Shown: in pieces, positions 52,101 through 63,901 of the stretch
Numbering within the stretch: position 1 is the stretch's first letter
Layout of the letters: every line of letters starts with the position of its first letter
Assembly: GCF_051014685.1 (NCBI RefSeq)
Contig: NW_027478398.1
Location: 992,001 to 1,056,000 of the forward strand
Direction: 5' to 3'
Length of the DNA stretch: 64,000 nt
Source of the DNA: Ptiloglossa arizonensis
Lineage: Eukaryota > Arthropoda > Insecta > Hymenoptera > Colletidae
The notes under the pieces: model-generated
What the model was told of the DNA's origin: nothing
What the model saw: the letters and a program-made list of their open reading frames with translations, nothing else
The model's database searches: none
Position numbers and translations under genes: made by a program

Positions 52101-55100
52101 CGAGAAATTCCTGTTGCATCTGAAAGTAGAAACTCGCCCGATTACAGTGGAGTGTGTACTTTTCCCCTAGGACATTCCAGTTATTGGTTTCGAGTATCGG
52201 ACCAGCGAAAATTTTGATGGTTTCTCAAACATTCCGTAACTTCAAACTCCCATATCTCGCGAACGGAATGACGAACTCGAGAAATTCCTGTTGCATCTGA
52301 AAGTAGAACCTCGCCCGATTACAATGGAGAGTGTACTTTTCCCCTAGGCCATTCCAGTTATTGGTTTCGAGTATCAGACCAGCGAAAATTTTGATGGTTT
52401 CTCAAGGATTCCTTAACTTCAAACTCCCATACCTCGCGAACGGATTGGCGAACTCGAGAAATTCCTGTTGCATCTGAAAGTGCAAACTCGCCCGATTACA
52501 ATGGTGTGTGTACTTTTCCCCTAGGCCATTCCGGTTATTGGTTTCGAGTTTCAGACTTGCGAAAATTTTGATGGTTTCTCAACCATTCCTTAACTTCAAA
52601 CTTCCATATCTCGCGAACGAATTGACGAACTCGAGAACGTCCGGTTGCATCTGGTAGTAGAGACTCGCCCGATTACAACGGTGTGTGTACTTTTCCCCTA
52701 GGCCATTCCAGTTATAGGTTTCGAGTATCAGACCAGCGAAAATTTTGATGGTTTCTCAAACATTCCGTAACTTCAAACTCCCATATCTCGCGAACGGAAT
52801 TACGAACTCGAGAAATTCCTGTTGCATCTGAAAGTAGAACCTCGCCCGATTACAATGGAGAGTGTACTTTTCCCCTAGGCCATTCCAGTTATTGGTTTCG
52901 AGTATCAGACCAGCGAAAATTTTGATGGTTTCTCAAGGATTCCTTAACTTCAAACTCCCATACCTCGCGAACGGAATGACGAACTCGAGAAATTCCTGTT
53001 GCATCTGAAAGTAGAACCTCGCCCGATTACAATGGAGAGTGTACTTTTCCCCTAGGCCATTCCAGTTATTGGTTTCGAGTATCAGACCAGCGAAAATTTT
53101 GATGGTTTCTCAACCATTCCTTAACTTCTAACTTCCATATCTCGCGAACGAATTGACGAACTCGAGAACGTCCGGTTGCATCTGGTAGTAGAGACTCGCC
53201 CGATTACAACGGTATGTGTGTTTTTCCCCTAGGCCATTGTAGTTATTGGTTTCGAGTATCAGACTTGCGAAAATTTTGATTGTTTGTCAACCACTCCTTA
53301 GCTCCAAACTCCCATATCTCGCGAACGGAATGACGAACTCGAGAAGTTCCTGTTGCATCTAAAAGTAGAAACTCGCCCGATTACAAAGGTGTGTGTACTT
53401 TTCCCGTAGGCCATTCCAGTTATAGGTTTCGAGTATCAGACCAGCGAAAATTTTGATGGTTTCTCAAACATTCCGTAACTTCAAACTCCCATATCTCGCG
53501 AACGGAATGACGAACTCGAGAAATTCCTGTTGCATCTGAAAGTAGAACCTCGCCCGATTACAATGGAGAGTGTACTTTTCCCCTAGGCCATTCCAGTTAT
53601 TGGTTTCGAGTATCAGACCAGCGAAAATTTTGATGGTTTCTCAAGGATTCCTTAACATCAAACTCCCATACCTCGCGAACGGATTGGCGAACTCGAGAAA
53701 TTCCTGTTGCATCTGAAAGTGCAAACTCGCCCGATTACAATGGTATGTGTACTTTTCCCCTAGGCCATTCCGGTTATTGGTTTCGAGTTTCAGACTTGCG
53801 AAAATTTTGATGGTTTCTCAACCATTCCTTAACTTCAAACTTCCATATCTCGCGAACGAATTGACGAACTCGAGAACGTCCGGTTGCATCTGGTAGTAGA
53901 GACTCGCCCGATTACAACGGTATGTGTGTTTTTCCCCTAGGCCATTGTAGTTATTGGTTTCGAGTATCAGACTTGCGAAAATTTTGATTGTTTGTCAACC
54001 ACTCCTTAGCTCCAAACTCCCATATCTCGCGAACGGAATGACGAACTCGAGAAGTTCCTGTTGCATCTAAAAGTAGAAACTCGCCCGATTACAAAGGTTT
54101 GTGTACTTTTCCCCTAGGCCATTCCAGTTATAGGTTTCGAGTATCAGACCAGCGAAAATTTTGATGGTTTCTCAAACATTCCGTAACTTCAAACTCCCAT
54201 ATCTCGCGAACGGAATGACGAACTCGAGAAATTCCTGTTGCATCTGAAAGTAGAAACTCGCCCGATTACAACGGTGTTTGTACTTTTCCCCTGGGCCATT
54301 CCAGTTATTGGTTTCGAGTATCAGACCAGCGAAAATTTTGATGGTTTCTCAACCATTCCTTAACTTCAAGCTCCCATATCTCTCGAACGGATTGACGAAC
54401 TCGAGAATTTCCGATTGCATCTGGAAGTGGAAACTCGCCCGATTACAAAGCTATGTGTATTTCTCCCCTAGGCCATTGTAGTTATTGGTTTCGCGTATCA
54501 GACTTGCGAAAATTTTGATGGTTTCTCAACCATTCCTTAATTTCAAACTCCCATATCTCGCGAACGGATTGACGAACTCGAGAAGTTCCTATTGCATCTG
54601 AAAGCAGTAGCTCGCCCGATTACAACGGTATGCGTTTTTTTGCCCTAGGCCATAGTAATTATTGGTTTCGAGTATCAGACTTGCGAAAATTGTGATGGTT
54701 TCTCAAACATTCCGTAACTTCAAACTCCCATATCTCGCGAACGGAATGACGAACTCGAGAAATTCCTGTTGCATCTGAAAGTAGAAACTCGCCCGATTAC
54801 AACGGTGTTTGTACTTTTCCCCTAGGCCGTTCCAGTTATTGGTTTCGAGTATCAGACCCGCGAAAGTTTTGATGGTTTCTCAACCATTCCTTAACTTCAA
54901 ACTCCCATATCTCTCGAACGGATTGACGAACTCGAGAAATTCTTTTTGCATCTGAAAGCAGTAGCTCGCCCGATTACAACGGTATGCGTTTTTTTGCCCT
55001 AGGCCATAGTAGTTATTGGTTTCGAGTATCACACTTGCGACAATTTTGATGGTTTCTCAACCACTCCTTAACTTCAAACTCCCACATCTCGGGAACGGAT

Positions 55101-56030
55101 TGACGAACTCGAGAAATTCCTGTTGCATCTGAAAGTAGAAACATGCCCGATTACAAAGGTACGTGTATTTTTCCCCTAGGCCATTGTAGTTATTGGTTTC
55201 GCGTATCAGACTTGCGAAAATTTTGATGGTTTCTCAACCATTCCTTAACTTCAAACTCCCATATCTCGCGAACGGATTGACGAACTCGAGAAGTTCCTAT
55301 TGCATCTGAAAGCAGTAGCTCGCCCGATTACAACGGTATGCGTTTTTTTGCCCTAGGCCATAGTAGTTATTGGTTTCGAGTGTCAGACTTGCGAAAATTG
55401 TGATAGCTTCTCAACAGTTCCTTAACTTCGAACACCCATATCTCGCGAACAGATTGAGGAACTCGGGAAATTCCTGTTCCATCTGAAAGCAGAAACTCGC
55501 CCGATTACAAAGGTACGTGTATTTTTCCCCTAGGCCATTCCACTTATTGGTTTCGAGTATCAGACTTGCGAAAATTTTGATGGTTTCTCAACCACTCCTT
55601 AAATTCAAACTCCCATATCTCGCGAACGGATTGACGAACTCGAGAAATTCCTGTTGCATCTGAAAGTAGAAACGTGCCCGATTACAAAGGTACGTGTATT
55701 TTTCCCCTAGGCCATTGTAGTTATTGGTTTCGCGTATCAGACTTGCGAAAATTTTGATGGTTTCACAACCATTCCTTAACTTCAAACTACCATATCTCGC
55801 GAACGGATGGACGAACACCAGAAATTCCAGTTGCATCTGGAAGAAGAAACTCTCCCGATTACAACGGTATGCGTATTTTTCCCCTAAGCCTTTGTAGTTA
55901 TTGATTTCGAGTATCAGACTTGCGAAAACTTTGATGGTTTCTCAACCGTTCCTTCATTTCAAACTCCCATATCTCGCGAACGGATCGACGAACTCGAGAA
56001 ATTCCTGTTGCATCTGAAACCAGAAACTCG
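52100..56030. repeat. Superblock F, copy 2, locally expanded
   Basis: Carries the F markers in order. GAACGTCC is at 52,635, 53,166 and 53,874, preceded by 51,750, giving spacings of 5, 3 and 4 monomers. Compared with copy 1 this part has been expanded by short tandem duplications of 3-5 monomers. The right part (about 55.02-55.8 kb) matches 40.69-41.47 kb, including CACACTTGCGACAATTTTG. Confidence 0.83.
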
Positions 56031-57180
56031 TCCGATTACTACGGTATGTGTATTTTTGCCCTAGGCCATTGTAGTTATTGGTTTCGAGTATCAGACTTGC
56101 GAAAACTTTGATGGTTTCTCAACCGTTCCTTCATTTCAAACTCCCATATCTCGCGAACGGATCGACGAACTCGAGAAATTCCTGTTGCATCTGAAACCAG
56201 AAACTCGTCCGATTACTACGGTATGTGTATTTTTGCCCTAGGCCATTGTAGTTATTGGTTTCGAGTATCAGACTTGCGAAAATTTTTATGGTTTCTCAAC
56301 CATTCCTTAAACTCAAATTCCGATACCTCGCGAACAGATTGGCGAACTCGAGAAGTTCCTGTCGCCTCTGAAAGTAGAAACTTGCCCGATTACAACGGTG
56401 TGTGTACATTTCCCTTAGGTCATTCGAGTTATTCGTTTCTAGCATCAGACCAGCGAAAATTTTGATGGTTTCTCAAACATTCCGTAACTTCAAGCTCCCA
56501 TATCTCGCGAACGGAATGACGAACTCGAGAAATTCTTGTTGCATCTGAAAGTAGAAACTCGCCCGATTACAACGGTGTTTGTACTTTTCCCCTAGGCCAT
56601 TCCAGTTATTGGTTTCGAGTATCAGACCAGCGAAAATTTTGATGGTTTCTCAACCATTCCTTAACTTCAAACTGTCTTATCTCGCGAACGGATTGACGAA
56701 CTCGAGAAATTGCTGTTGCATCTGAAAGTACAAACACGCCCGATTACAAAGGTACGTGTATTTTTCCCCTAGGCCATTGTAGTTATTGGTTTCGGGTATC
56801 AGACTTGCGAAAATTTTGATGGTTTCTCAACCATTCCTTAACTTCAAACTCCCATACCTCGCGAACGGATTGACGAACTCGAGAAGTTCCTATTGCATCT
56901 GAAAGCAGTAGCTCGCCCGATTACAACGGTATGCGTTTTTTTGCCCTAGGCCATAGTAGTTATTGGTTTCGAGTATCAGACTTCCGAAAATTGTGATAGT
57001 CTCTCAACAGTTCCTTAACTTCAAACACCCATATCTCGCGAACAGATTGAGGAACTCGAGAAATTCCTGTTCCATCTGAAAGCAGAAACTCGCCCGATTA
57101 CAAAGGTACGTGTATTTTTCCCCTAGGCCATTGTAGTTATTGGTTTCGCGTATCAGACTTGCGAAAATTTTGATGGTTTC
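55857..57180. repeat. Satellite segment with a duplicated single monomer
   Basis: GATTACTACGG at 56,034 and 56,211 lies in two adjacent monomers that look alike over their whole length (CCGTTCCTTCATTTC, GGATCGACG, CTGAAACCAGAAACTCG). The following monomer near 56.3-56.45 kb is divergent (CTGTCGCCTCTG, CATTTCCCTTAGGTC, TTCTAGCATC). 56.8-57.2 kb resembles 40.86-41.2 kb. Confidence 0.83.
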
Positions 57181-57357
57181 TCAACCATTCCTTAACTTCA
57201 AAATCCCATAACTCGCGAACGGATTGGCGAACTCGAGAAATTCCTGTTGCATCTGAAAGTAGAAACTCGCCCGATTACAATGGTGTGTGTACTTTTCCCC
57301 TAGGCCATTGTAGTTATTGGTTTCGCGTATCAGACTTGCGAAAATTTTGATGGTTTC

Positions 57358-58777
57358 TCAACCATTCCTTAACTTCAAACTCCCATAACTCGCGAACGGA
57401 TTGGCGAACTCGAGAAATTCCTGTTGCATCTGAAAGTAGAAACTCGCCCGATTACAATGGTGTGTGTACTTTTCCCCTAGGCCATTCCAGTTATTGGTTT
57501 CGAGTATCAGACTTTTCGAAAATTTTGATGGTTTCTCAACCATTCCATAACTTCAAACTCCCATATCTCTCGAACGTATTGACGAACTCGAGAATTTCCT
57601 ATTGCATCTGAAAGCAGAAACTCTCCCGATTACAACGGTATGTGTATTTTTGCCCTAGGCCTTAGTAGTTATTGGTTTCGAGTATCAGACTTGCGAAAAT
57701 TTTGATGGTTTCTCAACCATTCCTTAACTTCAAACTCCCATATCTCTCGAACAGATTGACGAACTCGAGAATTTGCGATTGCATCTGGAAGTGGAAACTC
57801 GCCCGATTACAAAGCTATGTGTATTTTTTACCCTAGGCCTTTGTAATTATTGGTTTCGAGTATCAAACTTGCGAAAATTTTGATGGTTTCTCAACCACTC
57901 CTTAACTTCAAACTCCCATAACTCGCGAACGGATTGGCGAACTCGAGAAATTCCTGTTGCATCTGAAAGTAGAAACTCGCCCGATTACAATGGTGTGAGT
58001 ACTTTTCCCCTAGGCCATTCCAGTTATTTGTTTCGAATATCAGACTTGCGAAAATTTTGTTGGTTTCTCAACCATTCCTTAACTTCAAACTCCCATAACT
58101 CGCGAACGGATTGGCGAACTCGAGAAATTCCTGTTGCATCTGAAAGTAGAAACTCGCCCGATTACAATGGTGTGTGTACTTTTCCCCTAGGCCATTCCAG
58201 TTATTGGTTTCGAGTATCAGACTTTTCGAAAATTTTGATGGTTTCTCAACCATTCCATAACTTCAAACTCCCATATCTCTCGAACGTATTGACGAACTCG
58301 AGAATTTCCTATTGCATCTGAAAGCAGAAACTCTCCCGATTACAACGGTATGTGTATTTTTGCCCTAGGCCTTAGTAGTTATTGGTTTCGAGTATCAGAC
58401 TTGCGAAAATTTTGATGGTTTCTCAACCATTCCTTAACTTCAAACTCCCATATCTCTCGAACAGATTGACGAACTCGAGAATTTGCGATTGCATCTGGAA
58501 GTGGAAACTCGCCCGATTACAAAGCTATGTGTATTTTTTACCCTAGGCCTTTGTAATTATTGGTTTCGAGTATCAAACTTGCGAAAATTTTGATGGTTTC
58601 TCAACCACTCCTTAACTTCAAACTCCCATAACTCGCGAACGGATTGGCGAACTCGAGAAATTCCTGTTGCATCTGAAAGTAGAAACTCGCCCGATTACAA
58701 TGGTGTGAGTACTTTTCCCCTAGGCCATTCCAGTTATTTGTTTCGAATATCAGACTTGCGAAAATTTTGTTGGTTTC
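57358..58777. repeat. Apparently identical 710-bp tandem doublet (4 monomers each)
   Basis: 57,358-58,067 and 58,068-58,777 read the same base for base as far as I can see by eye. Each contains CAGACTTTTCGAAAA (+1), TTTTTTACCCTAGG (+1), AACAGATTGACG, ATTTGCGATTGC and GGTGTGAGTAC. Unit length is 710 (4 x 177 plus 2), the two extra bases being these insertions. The upstream monomer (57.18-57.36 kb) is a close relative of the first monomer of the unit. Confidence 0.93.
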
Positions 58778-59570
58778 TCAACCATTCCTTAACTTCAAAC
58801 TCCCATATCTCGCGAACAGAATGACGAACTCGAGAAATTCCTGTTGCATCTGAAAGTAGAAACTCGCCCGATTACAATGGTATGTGTACTTTTCCCCTAG
58901 GCCATTCCATTTATTGTTTTCGAGTAACAGACTTGCGAAAATTTTGATGGTTTCTCAACCATTCCTTAACTTCAAACTCCCATATCTCGCGAACGGATTG
59001 ACGAATCCGAAAAGTTTCTGTTGCATCTGAAGATGGAAACTCTCCCGATTACAACGCTATGTGTATTTTTCCCCTAGGCCATTGTAGTTATTGGTTTCGA
59101 GTATCAGAATTGCGAAAATTTTGATGGTTTCTCAACCATTCCTTAACTCCAAACTCCCATATCTCGCGAAAGGATTGACGAACTCGAGAAATTTCTATTG
59201 CATCTGAAAGCAGTAGCTCGCCCGATTACAACGGTATGTGTATTTTTGCCCTAGGCCATAGTACTTATTGGTTTCGAGTATCAGACCAGCGAATATTTTG
59301 ATGGTTTATCAACCATTCCTTAACTTCAAACTGTCTCATCTCGCGAACGGATTGACGAACTCGAGAAATTCCTGTTGCATCTGAAAGCAGAAACTCGACC
59401 GAATGCAATGGTGTGTGTACTTTTCCCCTAGGTCATTCCAGTTTTTCGTTTCTAGCATCAGAATTGCGAAAATTTTGATGGTTTCTCAACCATTCCTTAA
59501 CTTCAAACTCCCATATCTCGCGAAGGGATTGGCGAACTCGAGAAATTCCTGTTGCATCTGAAAGTAGAAA
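58778..59570. repeat. Divergent satellite monomers between HOR blocks
   Basis: About four to five monomers with private changes, including GAATCCGAAAAGTTTC at 59,003, CTGAAGATGGAAAC and CTCGACCGAATGCAATGG near 59,393. Phase is maintained. No gene or foreign sequence is seen. Confidence 0.82.
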
Positions 59571-61690
59571 CTCGCCCGATTACAAAGGTATGCGTATTTT
59601 TCCCCTAGGCCATAGTAGTAACTGGTTTCGAGTATCAGACTTGCGAAAATTGTGATGGTTTCTCAACCATTCCTTAACTTCAAACTCCCATACCTCGCGA
59701 ACGGAATGACGAACTCGAGAACTTTCGGTTGCATCTGGAAGTAGAAACTCGCCCGATTACAAAGGTATGTGTATTTTTCCCCTAGGCCTTTGTAGTTATT
59801 GATTTCGAGTATCAGAGTTGCGAAAATTTTGATGGTTTCTCAAACATTCCTTAACTTCAAACTCCCATATCTCGCGAACGGATTGAAGAACTCGAGAATT
59901 TCCTATTGCATCGGAAAGCAGAAACTCGCCCGATTACAACGGTATGTGTATTTTTGCCCTATGTCATAGTAGTTATTGGTTTCGAGAATCAAACTTGCGA
60001 AAATTTTGATGGTTTCTCAACCATTCCTTAACTTCAAACTCCCATATCTCGCGAACGGATTGACGAACTCGAGAAATTCCTGTTGCATCTGAAAGCAGAA
60101 ACTCGACCGAATGCAATGGTGTGTGTACTTTTCCCCTAGGTCATTCCAGTTTTTCGTTTCTAGCATCAGAATTGCGAAAATTTTGATGGCTTCTCAACCA
60201 TTCCTTAACTTCAAACTCCCATATCTCGCGAAAGGATTGACGAACACGATTATTTCCTGTTGCATCTGAAAGTAGAAACTCGCCCGATTACAATGGAGTG
60301 TGTACTTTTCCCCTAGGCCATTCCAGTTATTGGTTTCGAGTATCAGACCAGCGAAAATCTTGATGGTTTCTCAACCATACCTTAACTTCAAACTGTCTTA
60401 TCCCGCGAACGGATTGACGAACTCGAGAACTTCCTGTTGCATCTGGAAGTAGAAACTCGCCCGATTACAAAGGTATGTGTATTTTTCCCCTAGGCCATAG
60501 TAGTAATTGGTTTCGAGTATCAGACTTGCGAAAATTGTGATGGTTTCTCAACCATTCCTTAACTTCAAACTCCCATACCTCGCGAACGGAATGACGAACT
60601 CGAGAACTTCCGGTTGCATCTGGAAGTAGAAACTCGCCCGATTACAACGGTATGTGTATTTTTCCCCTAGGCCATAGTAGTAATTGGTTTCGAGTATCAG
60701 ACTTGCGAAAATTGTGATGGTTTCTCAACCATTCCTTAACTTCAAACTCCCATACCTCGCGAACGGAATGACGAACTCGAGAACTTCCGGTTGCATCTGG
60801 AAGTAGAAACTCGCCCGATTACAACGGTATGTGTATTTTTCCCCTAGGCCATTGTAGTTATTGGTTTCGAGTATCAGACTTGCGAAAATTTTGATGGTTT
60901 CTCAACCACTCCTTAGCTCCAAACTCCCATATCTCGCGAACGGATTGACGAACTCGATTATTTCCTGTTGCATCTGAAAGTAGAAACTCGTCCGATTACA
61001 AAGCTATGTGTATTTTTCCACTAGCCCTCTGTAGTTATTGGTTTCGAGTATCAGACTTGCGAAAATTTTGATGGTTTCTCAACGATTCCTTAACTTCAAA
61101 CTCCCATACCTCGCGAACGGATTGGCGAACTCGAGAAATTCCTGTTGCATCTGATAGTGGAAACTAGCCCGATTACAGTGGTGTGTGTACTTTTCCCCTA
61201 GGCCATTCCAGTTATTGGTTTCGAGTATCATACTTGCGAAAATTTTGATGGTTTCTCAACCATTCCTTAACTTCAAACTCCCATATCTCGCGAACGGATT
61301 GACGAACTCGAGAAATTCCTGTTGCATCTGAAAGTAGAAACTCGCCTGATTACAAAGGCACGTGTATTTTTGCCCTAGGCCATTCCAGTTATTATTTTCG
61401 AGTATCAGACCAGCGAAAATTTTGATGGTTTCCCAACCATTCCTTACCTTCATACACCCATATCTCGCGAACGGAATGACGAACTCGAGAAATTCCTGTT
61501 GCATCTGAAAGTAGAAACTCGCCCGATTACAATGGTGTGTGTACTTTTCCCCTAGACCATTCCTGTTATTGGTTTCGAGTAACAGACTTGCGAAAATTTT
61601 GATGGTTTCTCAACCATTCCTTAATTTCAAACTGCCATATCTCGCGAACGGATTGACGAACGCGAGAAATTCCTGTTGCATCTGAAAGTA
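59570..61690. repeat. HOR P, copy 1 (12 monomers, 2,124 bp)
   Basis: Markers recur at 2,124 bp (12 x 177): CAGAGTTGCG at 59,813 and 61,937, GATTGAAGAAC at 59,881 and 62,005, CTCGACCGAAT at 60,101 and 62,225, and GATTATTTCC at 60,248 and 62,372 and also at 60,956 and 63,080. The stretch 60.43-60.84 kb holds near-identical adjacent monomers with GAACTTCCGGTTGC at 60,604 and 60,781. Similarity to copy 2 fades after about 61.0 kb. Confidence 0.87.
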
Positions 61691-63900
61691 GAAACTCGCC
61701 CGATTACAAAGGTATGTGTATTTTTCCCCTAGGCCATAGTAGTTATTGGTTTCGAGTATCAGATTTGCGAAAATTGTGATGGTTTCTCAACCACTCCTTA
61801 ACTTCAAACTCCCATATCTCGCGAACGGAATAACCTGCTCGAGAAATTCCTGTTGCATCTGAGAGTAGAAACTCGCCCGATTACAAAGGTATGTGTATTT
61901 TTCCCCTAGGCCTTTGTAGTTATTGATTTCGAGTATCAGAGTTGCGAAAATTTTGATGGTTTCTCAACCATTCCTTAACTTCAAACTCCCATATCTCGCG
62001 AACGGATTGAAGAACTCGAGAATTTCGTATTGCATCGGAAAGCAGAAACTCGCCCGATTACAACGGTATGTGTATTTTTGCCCTATGTCATAGTAGTTAT
62101 TGGTTTCGAGTATCAAACTTGCGAAAATTTTGATGGTTTCTCAACCATTCCTTAACTTCAAACTCCCATATCTCGCGAACGGATTGACGAACTCGAGAAA
62201 TTCCTGTTGCATCTGAAAGCAGAAACTCGACCGAATACAGTGGTGTGTGTACTTTTCCCCTAGGTCATTCCAGTTTTTCGTTTCTAGCATCAGAATTGCG
62301 AAAATTTTGATGGTTTCTCAACCATTCCTTAACTTCAAACTCCCATATCTCGCGAAAGGATTGACGAACACGATTATTTCCTGTTGCATCTGAAAGTAGA
62401 AACTCGCCCGATTACAATGGAGTGTGTACTTTTCCCCTAGGCCATTCCAGTTATTGGTTTCGAGTATCAGACCAGCGAAAATCTTGATGGTTTCTCAACC
62501 ATTCCTTAACTTCAGACTGTCTTACCCCGCGAACGGATTGACGAACTCGAGAAATTCCTGTTGCATCTGGAAGTAGAAACTCGCCCGATTACAACGGGAT
62601 GCGTATTTTTCCCCTAGGCCATTGTAGTTATTGGTTTCGAGTATCAGACTTGCGAAAATTTTGATGGTTTCTCAACCACTCCTTAACTTTAAACTCCCAT
62701 ATCTCGCGAACGGATTGACGAACTCGAGAACTTCCTGTTGCATCTGGAAGTAGAAACTCGCCCGATTACAACGGTATGTGTATTTTTCCCCTAGGCCATA
62801 GTAGTTATTGGTTTCGAGTATCAGATCTGCAAAAATTGTGATGGTTTCTCAACCACTCCTTAACATCAAACTCCCATATCTCGCGAACGGATTGACGTGC
62901 TCGAGAAATTCCTGTTGCAGCTGAAAGTAGATACTCGCCCGATTACAAAGGTATGTGTATTTTTCCCCTAGGCCATTGTAGTTATTGGTTTCGAGTATCA
63001 GACTTGCGAAAATTATGATGGTCTCTCAACCACTCCTTAACTTTAAACTCCCATATCTCGCGAACGGATTAACGAACTTGATTATTTCCTGTTGCATCTG
63101 AAAGTAGAAACTCGCCCGATTACAATGGAGTGTGTACTTTTCCCCTAGGCCATTCCAGTTATTGGTTTCGAGTATCAGACCAGCGAAAATCTTGATGGTT
63201 TCTCAACCATTCCTTAACTTCAAACTGTCTTATCTCGCGAACGGATTGACGAACTCGAGAAATTCCTGTTGCATCTGGAAGTAGAAACTCGCCCGATTAC
63301 AACGGTATGTGTATTTTTCCCCTAGGCCATTGTAGTTATTGGTTTCGAGTATCAGACTTGCGAAAATTTTGATGGTTTCTCAACCACTCCTTAACTTTAA
63401 ACTCCCATATCTCGCGAACGGATTGACGAACTCGAGAACTTCCTGTTGCATCTGGAAGTAGAAACTCGCCCGATTACAACGGTATGTGTATTTTTCCCCT
63501 AGGCCATAGTAGTTATTGGTTTCGAGTATCAGATTTGCGAAAATTGTGATGGTTTCTCAACCACTCCTTAACTTCAAACTCCCATATCTCGCGAACGGAT
63601 TGACGTGCTCGAGAAATTCCTGTTGCATCTGAAAGTAGAAACTCGCCCGATTACAAAGGTATGTGTATTTTTCCCCTAGGCCTTTGTAGTTATTGGTTTC
63701 GAGTATCAGACTTGCGAAAATTTTGATGGTTTCTCAAGCATTCCTTAACTTCAAACTCCCATATCTCGCGAACGGATTGACGAACTCGAGGAATTCCTGT
63801 TGCATCTGAAACCAGAAACTCGTCCGATTACAACGGTATGTTTATTTTTGCCCTAGGACATAGTAGTTATTGGTTTCGAGTATCAGATTTGCGAAAATTG
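61690..63900. repeat. HOR P, copy 2, with a 4-monomer internal repeat
   Basis: Second copy of the 2,124-bp unit. Inside it a 708-bp (4 x 177) repeat is marked by GACGTGCTCG at 62,894 and 63,602, by CTTAACTTTAAAC near 62,679 and 63,387, and by GATTATTTCC at 62,372 and 63,080. A third copy of the larger unit seems to begin near 63.65 kb, because GATTGAAGAAC returns at 63,952, 11 monomers after 62,005. Confidence 0.85.
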
Positions 63901-63901
63901 T

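Noticed and set aside
57995..58321. Longest open frame, 108 codons on the plus strand, and some 40 shorter ones on both strands
   Set aside because: All translate the satellite itself. Near-identical frames recur at HOR spacings, and they open only where a stop in the 59-codon unit is lost by a single substitution. No known domain, signal peptide or codon signature is seen.
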